Shown: positions 1 through 12,300, numbered from the stretch's first letter. The stretch: DNA of 33,183 nucleotides from Krasilnikovozyma curviuscula (GCA_014825775.1 MVAQ01000233.1:1-33183); one strand, 5' to 3'. Translations and numbers: made by a program. The notes: generated from the letters alone by a model not told the origin.

Positions 1-1240
1 TGGGAGAGACTGGCTGCCTGCCCGTCGCCTGAAAAAGTCGCCAGGGGACGCATATGGAGTCAATCGCTCGGGCTCAGGCGCGCACATCACAAATCAAACA
101 TGGGAAATCGAGGGAAAATAGCCAGAGACGAAGATTTCTCGCCATCTATCTATTCGGGCATAGCGATTGCATTCCAAGTGTATTCTAAACTTATCAGACA
201 AGGGAAGCGGTGCGTTGGTGTCCGCCACGACCAACCAAACGTGCGATCAAAACAATAAGCCAAGCTTTGGAAGGGTCGGCCACACGGAGTTGTACCTTTT
301 CGGAGTGACAGCTTGCGGTTGAAACCTTGAGAAAGTCGGAGAGACCGATGCACGTGAAGAACCAAGAAGCAGGTTGTACTCATGCGACGAAGGGAGCCGA
401 GCCTTGCTCAAGCAAGCCTCAGCTTGCCTTTGCCGACTGACAAGGCGAAGATGGAGGGAAAGAGTGGACCTTTTTTGTTTAGTTTGGAAATCAAGATTCT
501 CTCCAGCGTGAGAAGGTCAAACTTGGTATACCTCACAACATGCTTTCTGAACCTTTTGGTTGGTTGGTTGTTGCAGAATTGTGAGATTTTTTTGTTAGAA
601 GGGAGCAAGGAAGAAGAAGAAGAAGAAACAATGGATGGTTTGCTCTGTATGAGATAGATAATCAGAAACTTGCAGCAGCGGCAAAATAAAAATACAGGAC
701 AGATGCGACAATAATGAAATCCCAAGACAAACAGATTTGCGGTGATCAGAAACTACTGAAGATGCTACATGTGATTCACCAAGCCAGGGAAGAAAAGAAA
801 CCGCCGAGGTGGGGAGCGGCCGGATGCCTTGTTGATAACCCTGTCCTTTAGCGTTGCGCAGATACATGCTTCGTCCTGTTTACTATCTATTAAATATGTT
901 GTATTTCTTGTCGCCAAATTCGGCACCATTGTCACTTGCCGAGAGGAAGACAGGACATCAGCATTGACCAGCCCGGGAAGAGATTGGGAAGCACTCCTGG
1001 GTTAAGCCCGGCTGGAGAAAGTGAAGACCATAGTAGCGATCCTAAGCCTCTGACCGACAGCACCTATCGGTGAAGCTGTCGAAGTTGAGCTTTGCCCCCC
1101 TCTCCCTCAAAATGGCTGAATTTATGAATCAACCTCTGTCAGCTCCTACTCTCTACAGCGACTCTCCAAACAGAATCAGCCCAGAAAAGACTTACCAGAG
1201 CCATCCAGCGGGACCCATCCCTTTTTATCCCCTCACCCAT
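1..1240. other. Left flank without a supported gene
   Basis: No reading frame here shows a recognisable domain or a spliceable chain of exons. The only structure I can name is a short GAA microsatellite at about 611-628. The stretch lies downstream of the pirin-like gene, so its right part probably holds that gene's 3' untranslated region. The left part could belong to a gene outside the window. Confidence 0.5.
611..628. repeat. Short (GAA)n microsatellite
   Basis: About six tandem GAA units lie in non-coding sequence. No coding frame around them is supported. Confidence 0.7.
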
Positions 1241-2619
1241 CTACTCCGTTTCAAACACCAAAACCTCAGCGTCTCTGCCCCCACGGCCCTCGAGCACCAG
1301 CTTGCCCCCACTTTTTCCTGCGAGCACACAGCACGCATCGCCTTCCTCAAGCATGACCTCGCCGTTCACGACGACTCTCGCTCCGTTGGTGGGTGGCGAC
1401 GCCGACGGGGAACGGTAGGCAGAGAGGAGTGGGAGGTGGACGTAGTATTTCTTGGGAGGGTTCGAGGGCGGGATAAGGTGAGTGATGGAGGTGGATGGAG
1501 GAAGGATTGGCGCGTATAGGTTCAGAGATGCGTTAATCTGGTGGTTGGTGAGATGATGGTGTCGTTTTGGATAAAAATTAAAGCGAGCGGAGAATAAAAG
1601 GTAGGTAAAAGGTGAGTAACTCAGGCATGGAAAGGGGGGCGATAGAAGAGCGACGTAGATGTACCGGTGCAGGACCCTCACCCTCGCTTTCATCCTAAAA
1701 TCGATTTGAAACAACAAAGCAGAATACTTGTCAGCACAAGGCCCTGTTGTCGAAGCGATATACAGCACAAAAACACAAACCTCCTCAACATCGTCTCTCT
1801 CCTTATCGCCCACCACGCAACACATCTTGCCTATCTTCTCCTCCTTTTCAAACTTTCGCGTGAAATAGCTTGGCTCCAGGCCGCGCTCATTAGGCTTCAC
1901 CCACACCTGCACGAGATGGACCGGCTTCCGCGACTTATTCGTCTCCGAGTGCGTGATGCCGCTTCCTGTAGACGTGAGCTGGATAGATCCTGCATTAAGT
2001 ACTTCGGTGTTCCCAAGTGAGTCACTACCAGAAAAGAGAAGGAGGTATTTAGCACCGGCGGTAGAAACCAGTAAAGGGACGATTCACATACGTGTGGGTG
2101 AGCTCGCCAGATAGAATGACAGTGAATATTTCGTGGTTGCTATGTGTGTGGTCTCCATATCTGTGGAAGGAAATGGTCTTCAGTCTCAATTATCTACTGG
2201 CATGAACAGAGCGGGCGCTCACCCTTTGTTAGGTTTGAAGCGGTCTTCGTTTATAGCTACAATGGGGCCGAATGCTGAAAGTGAAGTAGTGTTTTCGTCA
2301 GCTGTTGGTGCCTTCTAGTATCGCAGGCTGGCAAAAATAAAGAGTGCTCACAGATGTTGTGACTCTTCCATCGGTCAAAACTGAAGCTAAAGTACGCCTG
2401 ATATTCTTCAGAATGGCCTCTTCCATTCGACGGTCTCTTTTCCAGCGACAAGCTCTTATCGATGGGCTTTGGATAAAAGTCCTCGAGGGGTGAGACGTCT
2501 GTCGAAGAGGACGAAGCTGGCGTTGAGGCACCGCTCCGGGAGGGTTTTGATTTTGAGGTTGAAGCTAAGGAGGTTGAAAACTGGGCCTCAGATTCTGCTA
2601 AACGTTTCTTGGACACCAT
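1241..2619 (-). CDS. Pirin-family cupin protein
   Basis: Six exons on the minus strand: 2619-2352, 2274-2223, 2160-2092, 2024-1781, 1694-1665 and 1537-1241. All phases close and give about 319 residues, close to usual pirin length. The first ~85 residues are a Ser/Pro-rich tail. Then come the pirin hallmarks: FGPIVAINEDRFKPNKG, the metal-site run GDHTHSNHEIF, and GSGITHSETN with its conserved His and Glu. These are the residues that bind one Fe in characterised pirins. The C-terminal half (INASLNLYAPILPPSTSITH onward) fits the second cupin barrel. Family members include a transcriptional co-regulator and quercetin dioxygenases; which role applies here cannot be told. The donor of intron 4 (GTTTGT) is weak. 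Family call firm, substrate unknown. Confidence 0.9.
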
Positions 2620-3535
2620 GGCAGATAGGAGTTGAGAAGGTAAGGGAGCTGGCGGTGGATTCTAACAGGGACGTGGGAGAGAGCTGTAGTAACCCAGCAA
2701 AAAAAAAATAGAAATATGAGCTTCTTAACCGATTCTCAACGATTGAGGTAACATGAAGTCAGATTATGTACATAATAGAAAGGCTCACTGTGATTAAAAG
2801 GCTCGAGCAACGACTCTCCAGACAATCTAATGAACGACCGGCTCAAGTTCTGATGCAGTCTGACGAGGTATGAGACTGGCTTCACAGGAGAAGCCACAGA
2901 AGTTTCAGCATACATGGAAGTGTGTCATCCACAGAAAGATGCGCACATACAAGTATATCAGCCGTTTGAATCGAAATGTAGTTTGGGTTCCTACATAGGC
3001 AGCAGTAGGCGACCAAGTAACCAGGGTCGACCTTTCCTACCTGTTTTTTTGGGGGCTCCGGTACTCAGTCTAATTTTAAATCCTAACGATGATTTTCCTT
3101 CTCTGCTCAAGAGAAAAATTAGTCTCTTCTGTAAGCTTGTGCCGTGTTGCGCCGTGATGAAAGGCTGCCTAGACTGCCGCAGTCCGCACTATTTACTTTC
3201 TTTTTCAGCGTCGAGGAAGCAGGTTGCGAACCATCAGAGTAGGATTTGCGGAGAATCTATTAAAGGATATCTGTTGGTCGGTATACGACAGGTACGTTTG
3301 ACCTATCGAACGAGATGCTAGTCGAAGATAGCACTATTAATTTCTAGTTTGAATGAGCTGCGAGGGCCATCTCGTTTTGCAGAGTAAAGCTGACCAGTGT
3401 TCCTTAACATGCTGCATCATAATTGACTTTCCATAGGGCATTGTGTATTTCTAATCAAGTATTAGACTTAGGTCTCAGTTGGAATCAAAAGCTTACTCCA
3501 CCGTGCAACCTATTCCTACTTCACCTCCCTTACAA
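2620..3535. other. Divergent intergenic region, no supported gene
   Basis: This 916-bp stretch lies between the starts of the pirin-like gene and the tau55-like gene, so it should hold both promoters. A 135-codon open frame at 2914-3321 on the plus strand has no recognisable domain and is probably chance. No TATA box or operator can be assigned with confidence. Confidence 0.6.
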
Positions 3536-5081
3536 TGCCTCTCTGTGAGTGTACAAGCCATCTGGATTATCCTTGAACAGATTCTGACAATTGCAATTTT
3601 CATTTCTGAACGATGTTCAACTTAAAAAGCTACGATATATATTGCTGTTCGTACCTTGTTCTTCGCTCATCAGTTCATCATTTCTTATTGATAGCCCACC
3701 ATTTTCTGTTGCTCTTTTCATCAGCGACATGGATTCAGAGCGAACTGGATCGACTCAAAGATCACCACCAGCCCTACAGGAATGCCAAGGTCAGTATAGC
3801 CCTTCTCCTTCAATATGCTCCTTTCAGTATAGAAACCAAACTGAATCGAGGGCGGCGCTATTCTCTTCGTACGTACAGAGACCCACCTTTAGCTGCATAC
3901 GGAGTCGAACAGGCTGTCAATCTCTCTAAGTATCTGGCTGAACAGTGCGATCCGGTCCCTGAGCTCGTGTTCTCGAGCCCGTTCTACAGGTGCATCCAGA
4001 CGAGCTTGCCCACCGCACAGAGGTTGGGAAAAAAGATCAAGCTGGAACATGGAGTAAGTCTTCTCATCCCTGAGTTTCGGGTTGTCGAGGCCATCTAGAA
4101 GACGGAGAGGGAGAGTTTGGAAGTCAAAGCTTAAGAGGTTAGGAATGGCTCAGGATTGTGTTCTTGAACTCGTCTAGTCGAGAAAGGATTGAAGGAACAA
4201 GATTACTACTGGAAACATTACTAACGCTACTCCTCAATGTTGTGCTGTCTGTTATAGGTCGCCGAATGGGTTCGTCTCCACTTCGCCACCCATGCGATCC
4301 TCTTCTAACCTACTTTTGCATTTCCAAAAAAAAAAAAACAGTACTCGACTGTCCCCTCAACATCCCAGAAATTGCACCCGCGCTCTTCCCCAGCGAATGT
4401 ACTGGCGCAGTACTTCCCAACCGATATCCTCGACTTCGACTACTCGACAACTTTCTACCCTTCTCGAAAGGGTGAGCAGCTCGTTGAATTGCAGGAGAGA
4501 TGTAAAGGCTTCTTTGATGGATGGTTTGAGAGGATGAGCGTTGAGTATCCTGACGTGAAGACCGTCGTTATCTTCGCGCATGCTGGTCAGTATTCTAATT
4601 TCATATTTACGCCTCATCCTACTTCGAGCCAACTTTTTAACACCATATGTTGTCTTATATCTTTCATTTGGAACCTGTTAGCGTCGGTCATCGCCCTGGG
4701 ACAAGCACTTACGGGTGACCCAGCGCTGGAGGTCATCGCTGGCTGCTGCACATGCTCCACCTACACGCTCCGCCCGTCTTCTTCGCCGCAAATCGGTAAT
4801 TGGGACATTTCTAAAAACGGGGAGGCGTCGTTTTTGGAAAAGGGAGTTGAGCGGCAGTGGTCGTTCAAGGATGTCGTGCTGACCAAGGAAGGGGATGTAA
4901 TTGACGTAAGTTTCGTTTCTTGCTGTTAAAGCCAAAGAAGGTTTAAAGGGTTGGCTCTGATGGTTTATTTATTTATTTATTTTGTCGTCATTATCAGGAT
5001 GAAGGTGATACAGGTACTGAGAATGAGAAGAACGAACCTGTCGGATTGGTCTGGAAGGCTCCTAGTAAACCAGCGTTGTAA
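3536..5081 (+). CDS. Histidine-phosphatase-fold protein, TFIIIC tau55 (Tfc7)-like
   Basis: Eight exons: 3536-3545, 3630-3646, 3725-3789, 3879-4053, 4258-4269, 4342-4585, 4682-4905 and 4998-5081, giving 276 residues. Two are microexons (17 and 12 nt). The joined start reads MPLSTIYIARHGFRANW, with the catalytic RHG at residues 10-12. The other superfamily residues follow: Arg in SSPFYRCIQTS, Glu in VAEWYSTV and the second His in VVIFAHAA, so the active site looks intact. The long tail after the phosphatase core resembles fungal tau55/YNL108C-type proteins. In yeast, tau55 (Tfc7) belongs to the Pol III factor TFIIIC, while its relative YNL108C is of unknown role; the sequence does not decide between them. 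An A-rich tract immediately precedes the acceptor of exon 6, where pyrimidines are usual. An alternative last splice (donor at 5078, acceptor before 5170) would replace the C-terminus. Confidence 0.85.
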
Positions 5082-6062
5082 GAGGGCTATGATCTGCTGG
5101 GTCTGTTTCTTTTGTACGCATAAGGATTTTCTCTTTGTTAATTTCGTTTGGGACGATGAGCGAGAATAGGGTGAGGGTGATGAGATCGAAAGCTAGATTT
5201 AACGTCGCAAAACTTCATTCATCCCTTCACTATCTCCCTTCTCGGGGAAGAACTAACTGGTGGCTCTGCAATTAGAACCATGTCCAATAAGAAGATTTTC
5301 CTGCATTCGTTGTCTTGGGGAAATGACCCTTCTGTTACTCTTTCAACTTCTGTAGTTTTAGCCCCAGCAGCCAGCCAGTCTTCACTGTTTTGTTGCAGAC
5401 CGATGACTGAGCATTTCCGTTCTCCTCGTACAGCTAGAACCTTGGCAACAGACTCTCAGTTGTTCGCAATTATTCATTTAAGACCAGACTCTTAATTCTA
5501 CCCATCCTGAACCGCAGGTTCACTTCGTCGTGTTATGCCACCACGTCGCTTTTGGCGGCTTGAATCTACGTCGTTTTACCGCCAGTGTAGAACAGCAGCG
5601 ACTTAGAATATTTCCAACGCAGCAATATGATCAGTAGTTCGATCTTCATAGCCTGTGGGAGTAGTAGATCAGAGTAGGGGTGGATTCAGGAGCTCTTGTC
5701 CCGCTTCTTTTCGTTGATGGATTTGTGTCTGGCAAGCGCCCGCCGAGATCAATCAATATTGAATGCAGTCGGAGAAACGGCAGAAAAGGAAACAGAAGAA
5801 CGAATGAAACATCTCTGCCCAGTCTTACGCGGACCGCCCGGATAACAAGGGCCGCCGCAAACCCTATCAGCTGATCGTCCTGCAACGATACAATGTGCGC
5901 TGGACAGAAGTATAAGAAGTCAACGCAGTCAACACGAGGTGCCCCATCTTGTCTTCCCTACCAACTTACCGAACACAGCAAGCGGAACGCAACACCAAAC
6001 AGACGCATCTCCTCTCCAACTTCACCTCACCTAACTCGTCACCCCCGCTTCCTACCCGCTCT
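5082..6062. other. Intergenic region with upstream ATGs, no supported gene
   Basis: This is the 3' flank of the tau55-like gene and the promoter and leader of the MFS transporter. The plus-strand ATG at 5893 opens an 80-codon frame that overlaps the transporter start at 6063 in another frame. The ATG at 5949 is in frame with the transporter and would add 38 Ser/Thr/Pro-rich residues. A 71-codon frame at 5280-5495 has no recognisable domain. Confidence 0.55.
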
Positions 6063-8610
6063 ATGGAGGACATCGAGAGAAAACAGTCGATTGACCATAT
6101 TGAGAACCTCAAGGCTGATCATCCAGATGACGTGAAAGACGATGCTGCCAAGATCCTTGCGGAAGCTGGTGATATCGAATGGACCGTCGAAGAAGAGAAA
6201 AAAATCTTGAAAAAGATTGATATATGGGTCCTAAGTGTGTTTCTTCTATTTTTACGATCCATTGCGCTGGCACTAAGCACACTGCGCTCGTCTGTATTCG
6301 TTTGATTCCTTGCAGTTCCAATGGCCGTTATTTATACCTTGCAACAAATGGACAAATCAAGTATCAGTTACAGCGCTGTCTTTGGTATCCAAAAGGGAAC
6401 CCACCTCGGTAAGTTCCACCTAGATTTAGCAGATTTATCGGAAATTGTAGACTGACCACACCCCCTTCGTCTCATTCCAACATCTGTACCACTACGCATC
6501 TTCAACACACCCTTCTACACTGAATTTTGCATCTCAAGTGGGACAACGTACGTTGAATTGAGATATTTTTGGGGGGATTACCACTGATCGCTGTTCTTTA
6601 CCTTCCTCGTCTGCGCAACATCTGCTTAATAACACTCAAACCCTTCCTATTTTGGAACCACAGAATATGCTTGGCTTACTTCGGGTCCGTGTTATAGCTC
6701 GCGCGGTCCATTTGCACGTCTCTGAATATCTCATTCTTCATATTTACAGGACTTTATATCGCGCAGCTCTTCTTCCAACCTCTCTCGTCCTGGGCTCTTG
6801 TCAGACTACCAATGGCTAAATGGATCACTGCCAATGTGTTCCTTTGGGGGACTATGGTCGCTATCATGGCAGCCTGTAATAGCTTCCCAGCCCTCATGGC
6901 CGCTCGGTAAGTATGGTGTTTCGCAGCTGGTCTCTTTAAGCTTCGGCCACTCTGCGCCTTAGAAGAGGGTTCTTTTTTAATTAACTCCTACATTGATTTT
7001 AATTTTATAAAAAGATTTCTTCTCGGTGCATTCGAATCAACTGTAGCCCCCAGTGAGTCTCGACTTAACAACTGTGTTTGGCTGCTCCCTGACACTACGC
7101 CTCATTCCTCCTTCAATAGCCTTCATTGCGATCACCCAGATGTGGTGGAGGAGAAGAGAACAATCATTTAGAATGACTGCTTGGCTGATAGCCAATTCGC
7201 TGGCTTCTGTGTTCGGTCCGCTTCTCTCGTACGGTGTCGGGCATATCACCTCTGGTGGTCTCAAATCGTACCAGTCCATCTTCATCTTTTTGGGTTGCAT
7301 CACCGTAGCCGTCACTCCAATTCTGTACTATGCTCTGCCAGAGTAGGTCTCACATACAGCATTTGCATTGCGTGCGGCTTGTGCACGACGTGCGTTACTC
7401 TTTTTCGTCATAAACTGACTATTTCTATCTATCCTCTTTTACAGTGACATTTCCAAAGCCAGGTTCTTGAATCAACGTGAAAAGGCAATCGCTGTCGAGA
7501 GATTGAGATCCAACAACACTGGTACCAAAACCTCGGTTTGGAAATGGAATCAAGTCAAAGAGGCTTTCATGGACCCAAAAACTTACGGGTGGTTCTTCCT
7601 TCTCCTTCTCACTGCTCTTCCATCTGGTGGCTTCTCAGCATTTGGTGGATTGATGTTAGTGACTAATCGTCTTGCAGGCGACTCAATGGTGTCAACTTGA
7701 CTGACTTTCTTTTGTTGTGACAGCACCGCTGGCTTCGGATTTTCTCCATTCGTAACGATTCTCTTCCAAATGCCAATTGGAGTGATGCAAATCATCATTC
7801 TGGTGTTAACTACCTGGCTCATCAACAAGTACAATATCCGTTGGATCGTCATCGGCACTGTTTGTATCCCTCCCATTTGCGGAGCCATCGGCATGATTTT
7901 CATCTCCAGAAAGAACCCACACGGACTGCTGGGTGCTTATTACGTTGCTGTAAGTGCAAGTCGCTCGGCTATCCTGTCCGTTGTCGCCTTAACGAGTTTG
8001 TTTTGATTTCAGCAACTTCTCGGATGTATTCAACCATTGCTTTACTCATGGTCCAACCTTAACGCGGGTGGTACCACCAAGCAGAGAATTACTACTGGAG
8101 TTCTTTTCGTTGGACAGTGTGTCGGAAAGTAAGTGCTGCACGAGACGATCTCGCTTTTCTTTGAAGTTGCAGCTGAGTGCTGTTGCTTTTCGTCTACTCT
8201 CAGTATCATTGGTCCTCAGGTCTATCTCACCAGAGAGGCTCCAAATTATCATACCGGACTCTATGTGAACATTGCATGCTGGGCTCTGGACCTCCTGGGA
8301 ATTTGTGCCATGGGAATGTACCTGCGCTACCTGAACAAAAAGCAAGAGAAGAGGAGAGAGCAGCTCGGAAGGGTCGGAGTCATCCAGGACACCTCTATCA
8401 TGAAATTAGAAGAGTCCAACGCCTACAAGGAGAAGCTTGCTGCTGAAGCTGCTGCGAAGGGTGAAATTGTCAATGAGAATGCTTTCAATGACTTGACTGA
8501 TTGGGAGAGTAGGTCACTTCAACTTGCTCACGAATTGATGTTTTAGACCAGTATCTGACAGATTCAAACTTGTTTGAAAAACAGATCCAGAGTTTATTTA
8601 CGTCATTTAA
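6063..8610 (+). CDS. MFS transporter, allantoate permease (Dal5/ACS) family
   Basis: Twelve exons: 6063-6234, 6316-6408, 6539-6547, 6664-6684, 6750-6906, 7015-7052, 7120-7342, 7445-7654, 7724-7949, 8013-8128, 8204-8508 and 8585-8610. They join in phase to 531 residues, normal for the family. The charged N-terminal tail (MEDIERKQ...) leads into KKIDIWVLIPMAVIYTLQQM, the typical first helix of anion:cation symporters. GTHLVGQQYAW, MAARFLLGAFES, QMWWRRREQ and the ending DWENPEFIYVI also fit Dal5-like proteins. About 12 membrane helices are expected. Relatives carry allantoate, ureidosuccinate, nicotinate or other organic anions across the plasma membrane; the substrate here is unknown. Exon 3 is only 9 nt and exon 4 is 21 nt, yet both are needed for an ungapped family alignment. 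I chose the ATG at 6063 because the homology begins soon after it; the in-frame ATG at 5949 remains possible. Confidence 0.92.
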
Positions 8611-9358
8611 GTGAAAATCAAAATGGCGTCCGATGTCTCTTCTGTAGTCATACACACACTCACTGTCGATAGCTACAATATCTTGTAATATAGAGGGCTA
8701 AGGGCGGCGTCTATAACAAAATGGTTCTTGATGTACAATTAGGGATGCCTTATTACCCTTAACAACCTGACAACCGCAAGTTTTGACCTCGAGGCGAGTT
8801 GTGGAGCATTCTTTCTCACGCAGCTACCCTAACAACCAATGGTCAAATTTACACCAGTTTCTTATACAGTATCTTAGACTGTCTGGATTATAGAACGTAA
8901 GGCCGTCAGTTACAGCTGCCAATCTTGATCTGTTCTACAGATCGACTCCTTTCGATTATCGATCCAGGTTTGAACCAGGTGAAAGCAACCTGTGAGAGTA
9001 CTCTGCCGGTTAGAATAAGTAAGTCTTATAGACTCTTCTTGTCCTTCCATTGAGCAGCAGGGTCCCTTCCCACTAGTGTAGTGTGAACTCCCAGAGCTTC
9101 AGAAGGTCTTTGGAGGGGGGAAAGCACCGCAACTGCAGCGAAATGTCTTCTCGTCGAGAAGGTGCTGCTACAGTGGAATTGTACCTGAAGGTCACAGAAA
9201 ACCGTCGTGTGATCCTATATAGCCAGCCTTTCAAAAGTAGAATTTCTGGCCTTCACTGTCTCCACCTCTACTTTCTCTGCTTTCGTCCGCGGCTTTTCGC
9301 TAATATTACCTCGTTTTGGTGCTACAGGTCTTGACTAATGACTGAATGAATCAAAAAC
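8611..9358. other. Intergenic region, MSH3 promoter side, no supported gene
   Basis: The 748 bp between the transporter stop and the MSH3 start contain no convincing exon. An 83-codon frame at 9083-9334 lies just ahead of MSH3 but has no recognisable domain. I see no tRNA and no long repeat. Confidence 0.6.
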
Positions 9359-12300
9359 ATGCCGACAAATTATATCTCATCATTCTTTTCACCTTCGCCG
9401 AACAGCAAGAAGCGTAAGATTAGTGATGGGAATAGCCTCGCGTCGAAGAAGGCCAAGGGTGAGGAAGTACCGATATCAGGCTCCTTCTCTTCTAAGGTAC
9501 AGCCAGGATCCGAGAAGGCACTAGTTGAGACAATCGTTTTGGACTCTTCACCTGAACCTGAAGCAATCGAATCTTCAAAGCGACCGCCGAAACTGCAAAG
9601 CAGCGGCCAAGCTTCAATTTCCACCACCAAATCGCGAACCACAACGGCAGCTTACAAACTACAGAAATCCGATTCTGAGTCATCGTTTGAACCGGAGCTC
9701 ATCTCGTCAACCAAACCCCTGGCGCGATCTCAAAACACATCCACTCAATCAAAATTCTTCGACAAGCCTCAACCCTCTTCTTCAGCTCGAGTACCGTTCA
9801 AACCAGAACCAAAACAAGCAGAAATATTTGCATTTGCATCCAAGTCAACATCTCAACCGACGAGAACCTTCATTACAAAACCATCAGCCGCTGCAACGTC
9901 CAAACTCGACAAGTTGAAGTACAAGCCACCCTCGACGCCAACGTCTCAATTTGATGAAATCATCCCTCCTACCCAAACACAATCAGAATATAACAACGTA
10001 GAGGTAGGAATTGAAGATGATGAAGTTACTCGTCAAAAGCAAAAACGGCACGAGGCTTGGAAGGCGAAACTCAGCGTCATGGACCTACACCGACGCTGGA
10101 GTGACGGGCAAGAAGATCTAGGACAGAAAAGTGATGAAGAAGCAGGTGAAGACGTCGATGTTGATGAGAAAGATGAGGTTGAGGCTGTTGAAGTCAAGTT
10201 CCCAGCTATTGCGAAACTGAAGTCGAAGCTCACCCACGCTAAGGGCAAGAAGAGAGGAGCGGCTAGTGACGAGGAATCAGAGGGTAGTGGTAGCGCAAAA
10301 AAGGTGAGATCAACGATTGGTCCTAGTGGGAAAAGTTTTACTCCGTTGGAACAACAGGTGAGCCTTCAATTTGCTGACTGACTACGAAATAGTGTTTCTC
10401 GGTTCATCACTTTTTCTTTTCAAAGGTCAACGATCTCAAAGCTGAACATCCAGGCGTGCTACTCCTATTTGAAGTTGGTTACAAGATCAGATTCTTTGGT
10501 GATGATGCAGATATCGCATCAAGGTTGTTAAACATTGTTGCTTGGAATGACAGGAATTTCAGAACCGCCAGCATCCCTGTCCACCGTTTGTCTGTTCGTA
10601 AGTACCACAATGCTTCCAATATATTTATAAATACATTTGCTCAAATGACTGGTTCCTTTCGGTTCTTGTGTTTGAATAATCAGACGTTAAAAATCTGGTT
10701 GCCTCTGGTCACAAGGTGGGTATTGTCAGACAGGTCGAAACTGCCGCTCTTAAGAAGGCGGGAGCCAACAGAAACGCACCATTTACCAGAAAGATGACCG
10801 ATCTCTACACTGCCTCGACGTGAGTCTTCTCAAATTGAACGTCTTCTTGATATTGCCTGACTTCATCACATGCTCGCAGCTACATCGACGACTTGACTTC
10901 CCTGGATGATCATGATTCACCCGAAGCTGGCCCTTCGAACTCCCGGACGCTCTTGGCCATTGTAGAAAGAAACGCATCCTACAAAGGAAAGGAAAAGGAA
11001 GTTTCGCCGGAGACCACATCATCAGATGCTGAAAAGGTCGTGATTGGGTTTGTTGCCATCAATCCCGGAACTGGAGAGGTTGTCTACGAGCAGTTTGAGG
11101 AACATACCATTAGAAGTGAACTAGAAGTAAGTCTGTGATGTTGATTAGATAGTCGAAGATTGCCGTTGATTCCTCTTTCTTACGGTCTCAGACTCGTCTC
11201 TCGCATCTACGTCCCTGTGAACTTCTGCTTCCGAGGCACAAAATCTCATACCAGACAGAGAAAACACTCAAACTGTATGCTTCGAGAAATGGAGCTCGAG
11301 TTGAGAGGGTATCAGCTGAGTTTGACGACGACTATGCGAAAGCGAGCTCTTTCATCTCCGAGTTCTATTCGTCCAAAATGGCTTCTAGTCAAGGTTAGTG
11401 CCGCTCTGCTTCTGATGGACTTAAGGTATCAGTTGTAATATTTCGAATTTTTATAGGTGTAGCTCCTCTTTCGTTTGAATTCCCAAAACTGGTTATCCTC
11501 GCACTTGCTCAAGCCATCAGACATCTCCAAGCTTTCTCTCTCACTTCTGCACTTATTCACTCGCAAACGTTCAAGCCCTTCTCAAACCAAATGCACATGA
11601 TTCTCTCGTCCAACACTCTGGCGAACCTCGAAGTCTATCAGTCCGACATCGGAGGTGGTAAAGGTAGCCTCTTCTGGCTCATCAATCATACTAAGACGAA
11701 AATGGGCCAGAGGTTACTCAGAGACTGGCTAGGAAAGCCTCTGCAAGATGTTGAGGCTCTGAAGAAGAGAGTAGGAGCAGTTACTGAACTTCTGGAGGAT
11801 TCTACTGGGGCTGGCGCGAAGCTGAAGTCCTGCTTGAAGGGCGTACCGGATTTGTGAGACTGTTGCATTTGTTTGTCACTTATAATTTCATTCTGATCTG
11901 GTTGCTTTTGACGTGTTGTATGTAGGCCGAAAGGACTGGCTCGCATCAAATACGGTCGATCGGAGCCCAGTGAACTACTCAGCATATTGAGCGCTTTCAG
12001 ACAGCTCGCAGATGATCTTCCATCGATAGCACGTTTCAACAATTCATACATCAAATCTCAGCTCTCAAATCTCGCAGAAGAAATTGGTACAACCGCTCAG
12101 TGTTTCATAAACCAGCTCAACACCAAGGCAATGGGCCAAAAGTCGACGCTCTGGCGCGATCCTGATAAATTCCCTAGCATTCAGGACACACTGGAGTTGA
12201 TATCTTGTGTTGAGCACGATCTCGACCAGCACTTGAAGCAGGTGAGGAAGGACCTCAAAAAGCCCGGGTTGAAATTCGCAACAGTAGCTGGAGTCGAATA

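Noticed and set aside
2914..3321. 135-codon plus-strand open frame as a gene
   Set aside because: No domain or compositional sign of coding was recognised, and it lies in the expected promoter region between two divergent genes.
5078..5276. Extra last exon of the tau55-like gene (donor 5078, acceptor before 5170)
   Set aside because: The added C-terminal residues resemble nothing I know, and the direct stop at 5079-5081 gives a reasonable end.
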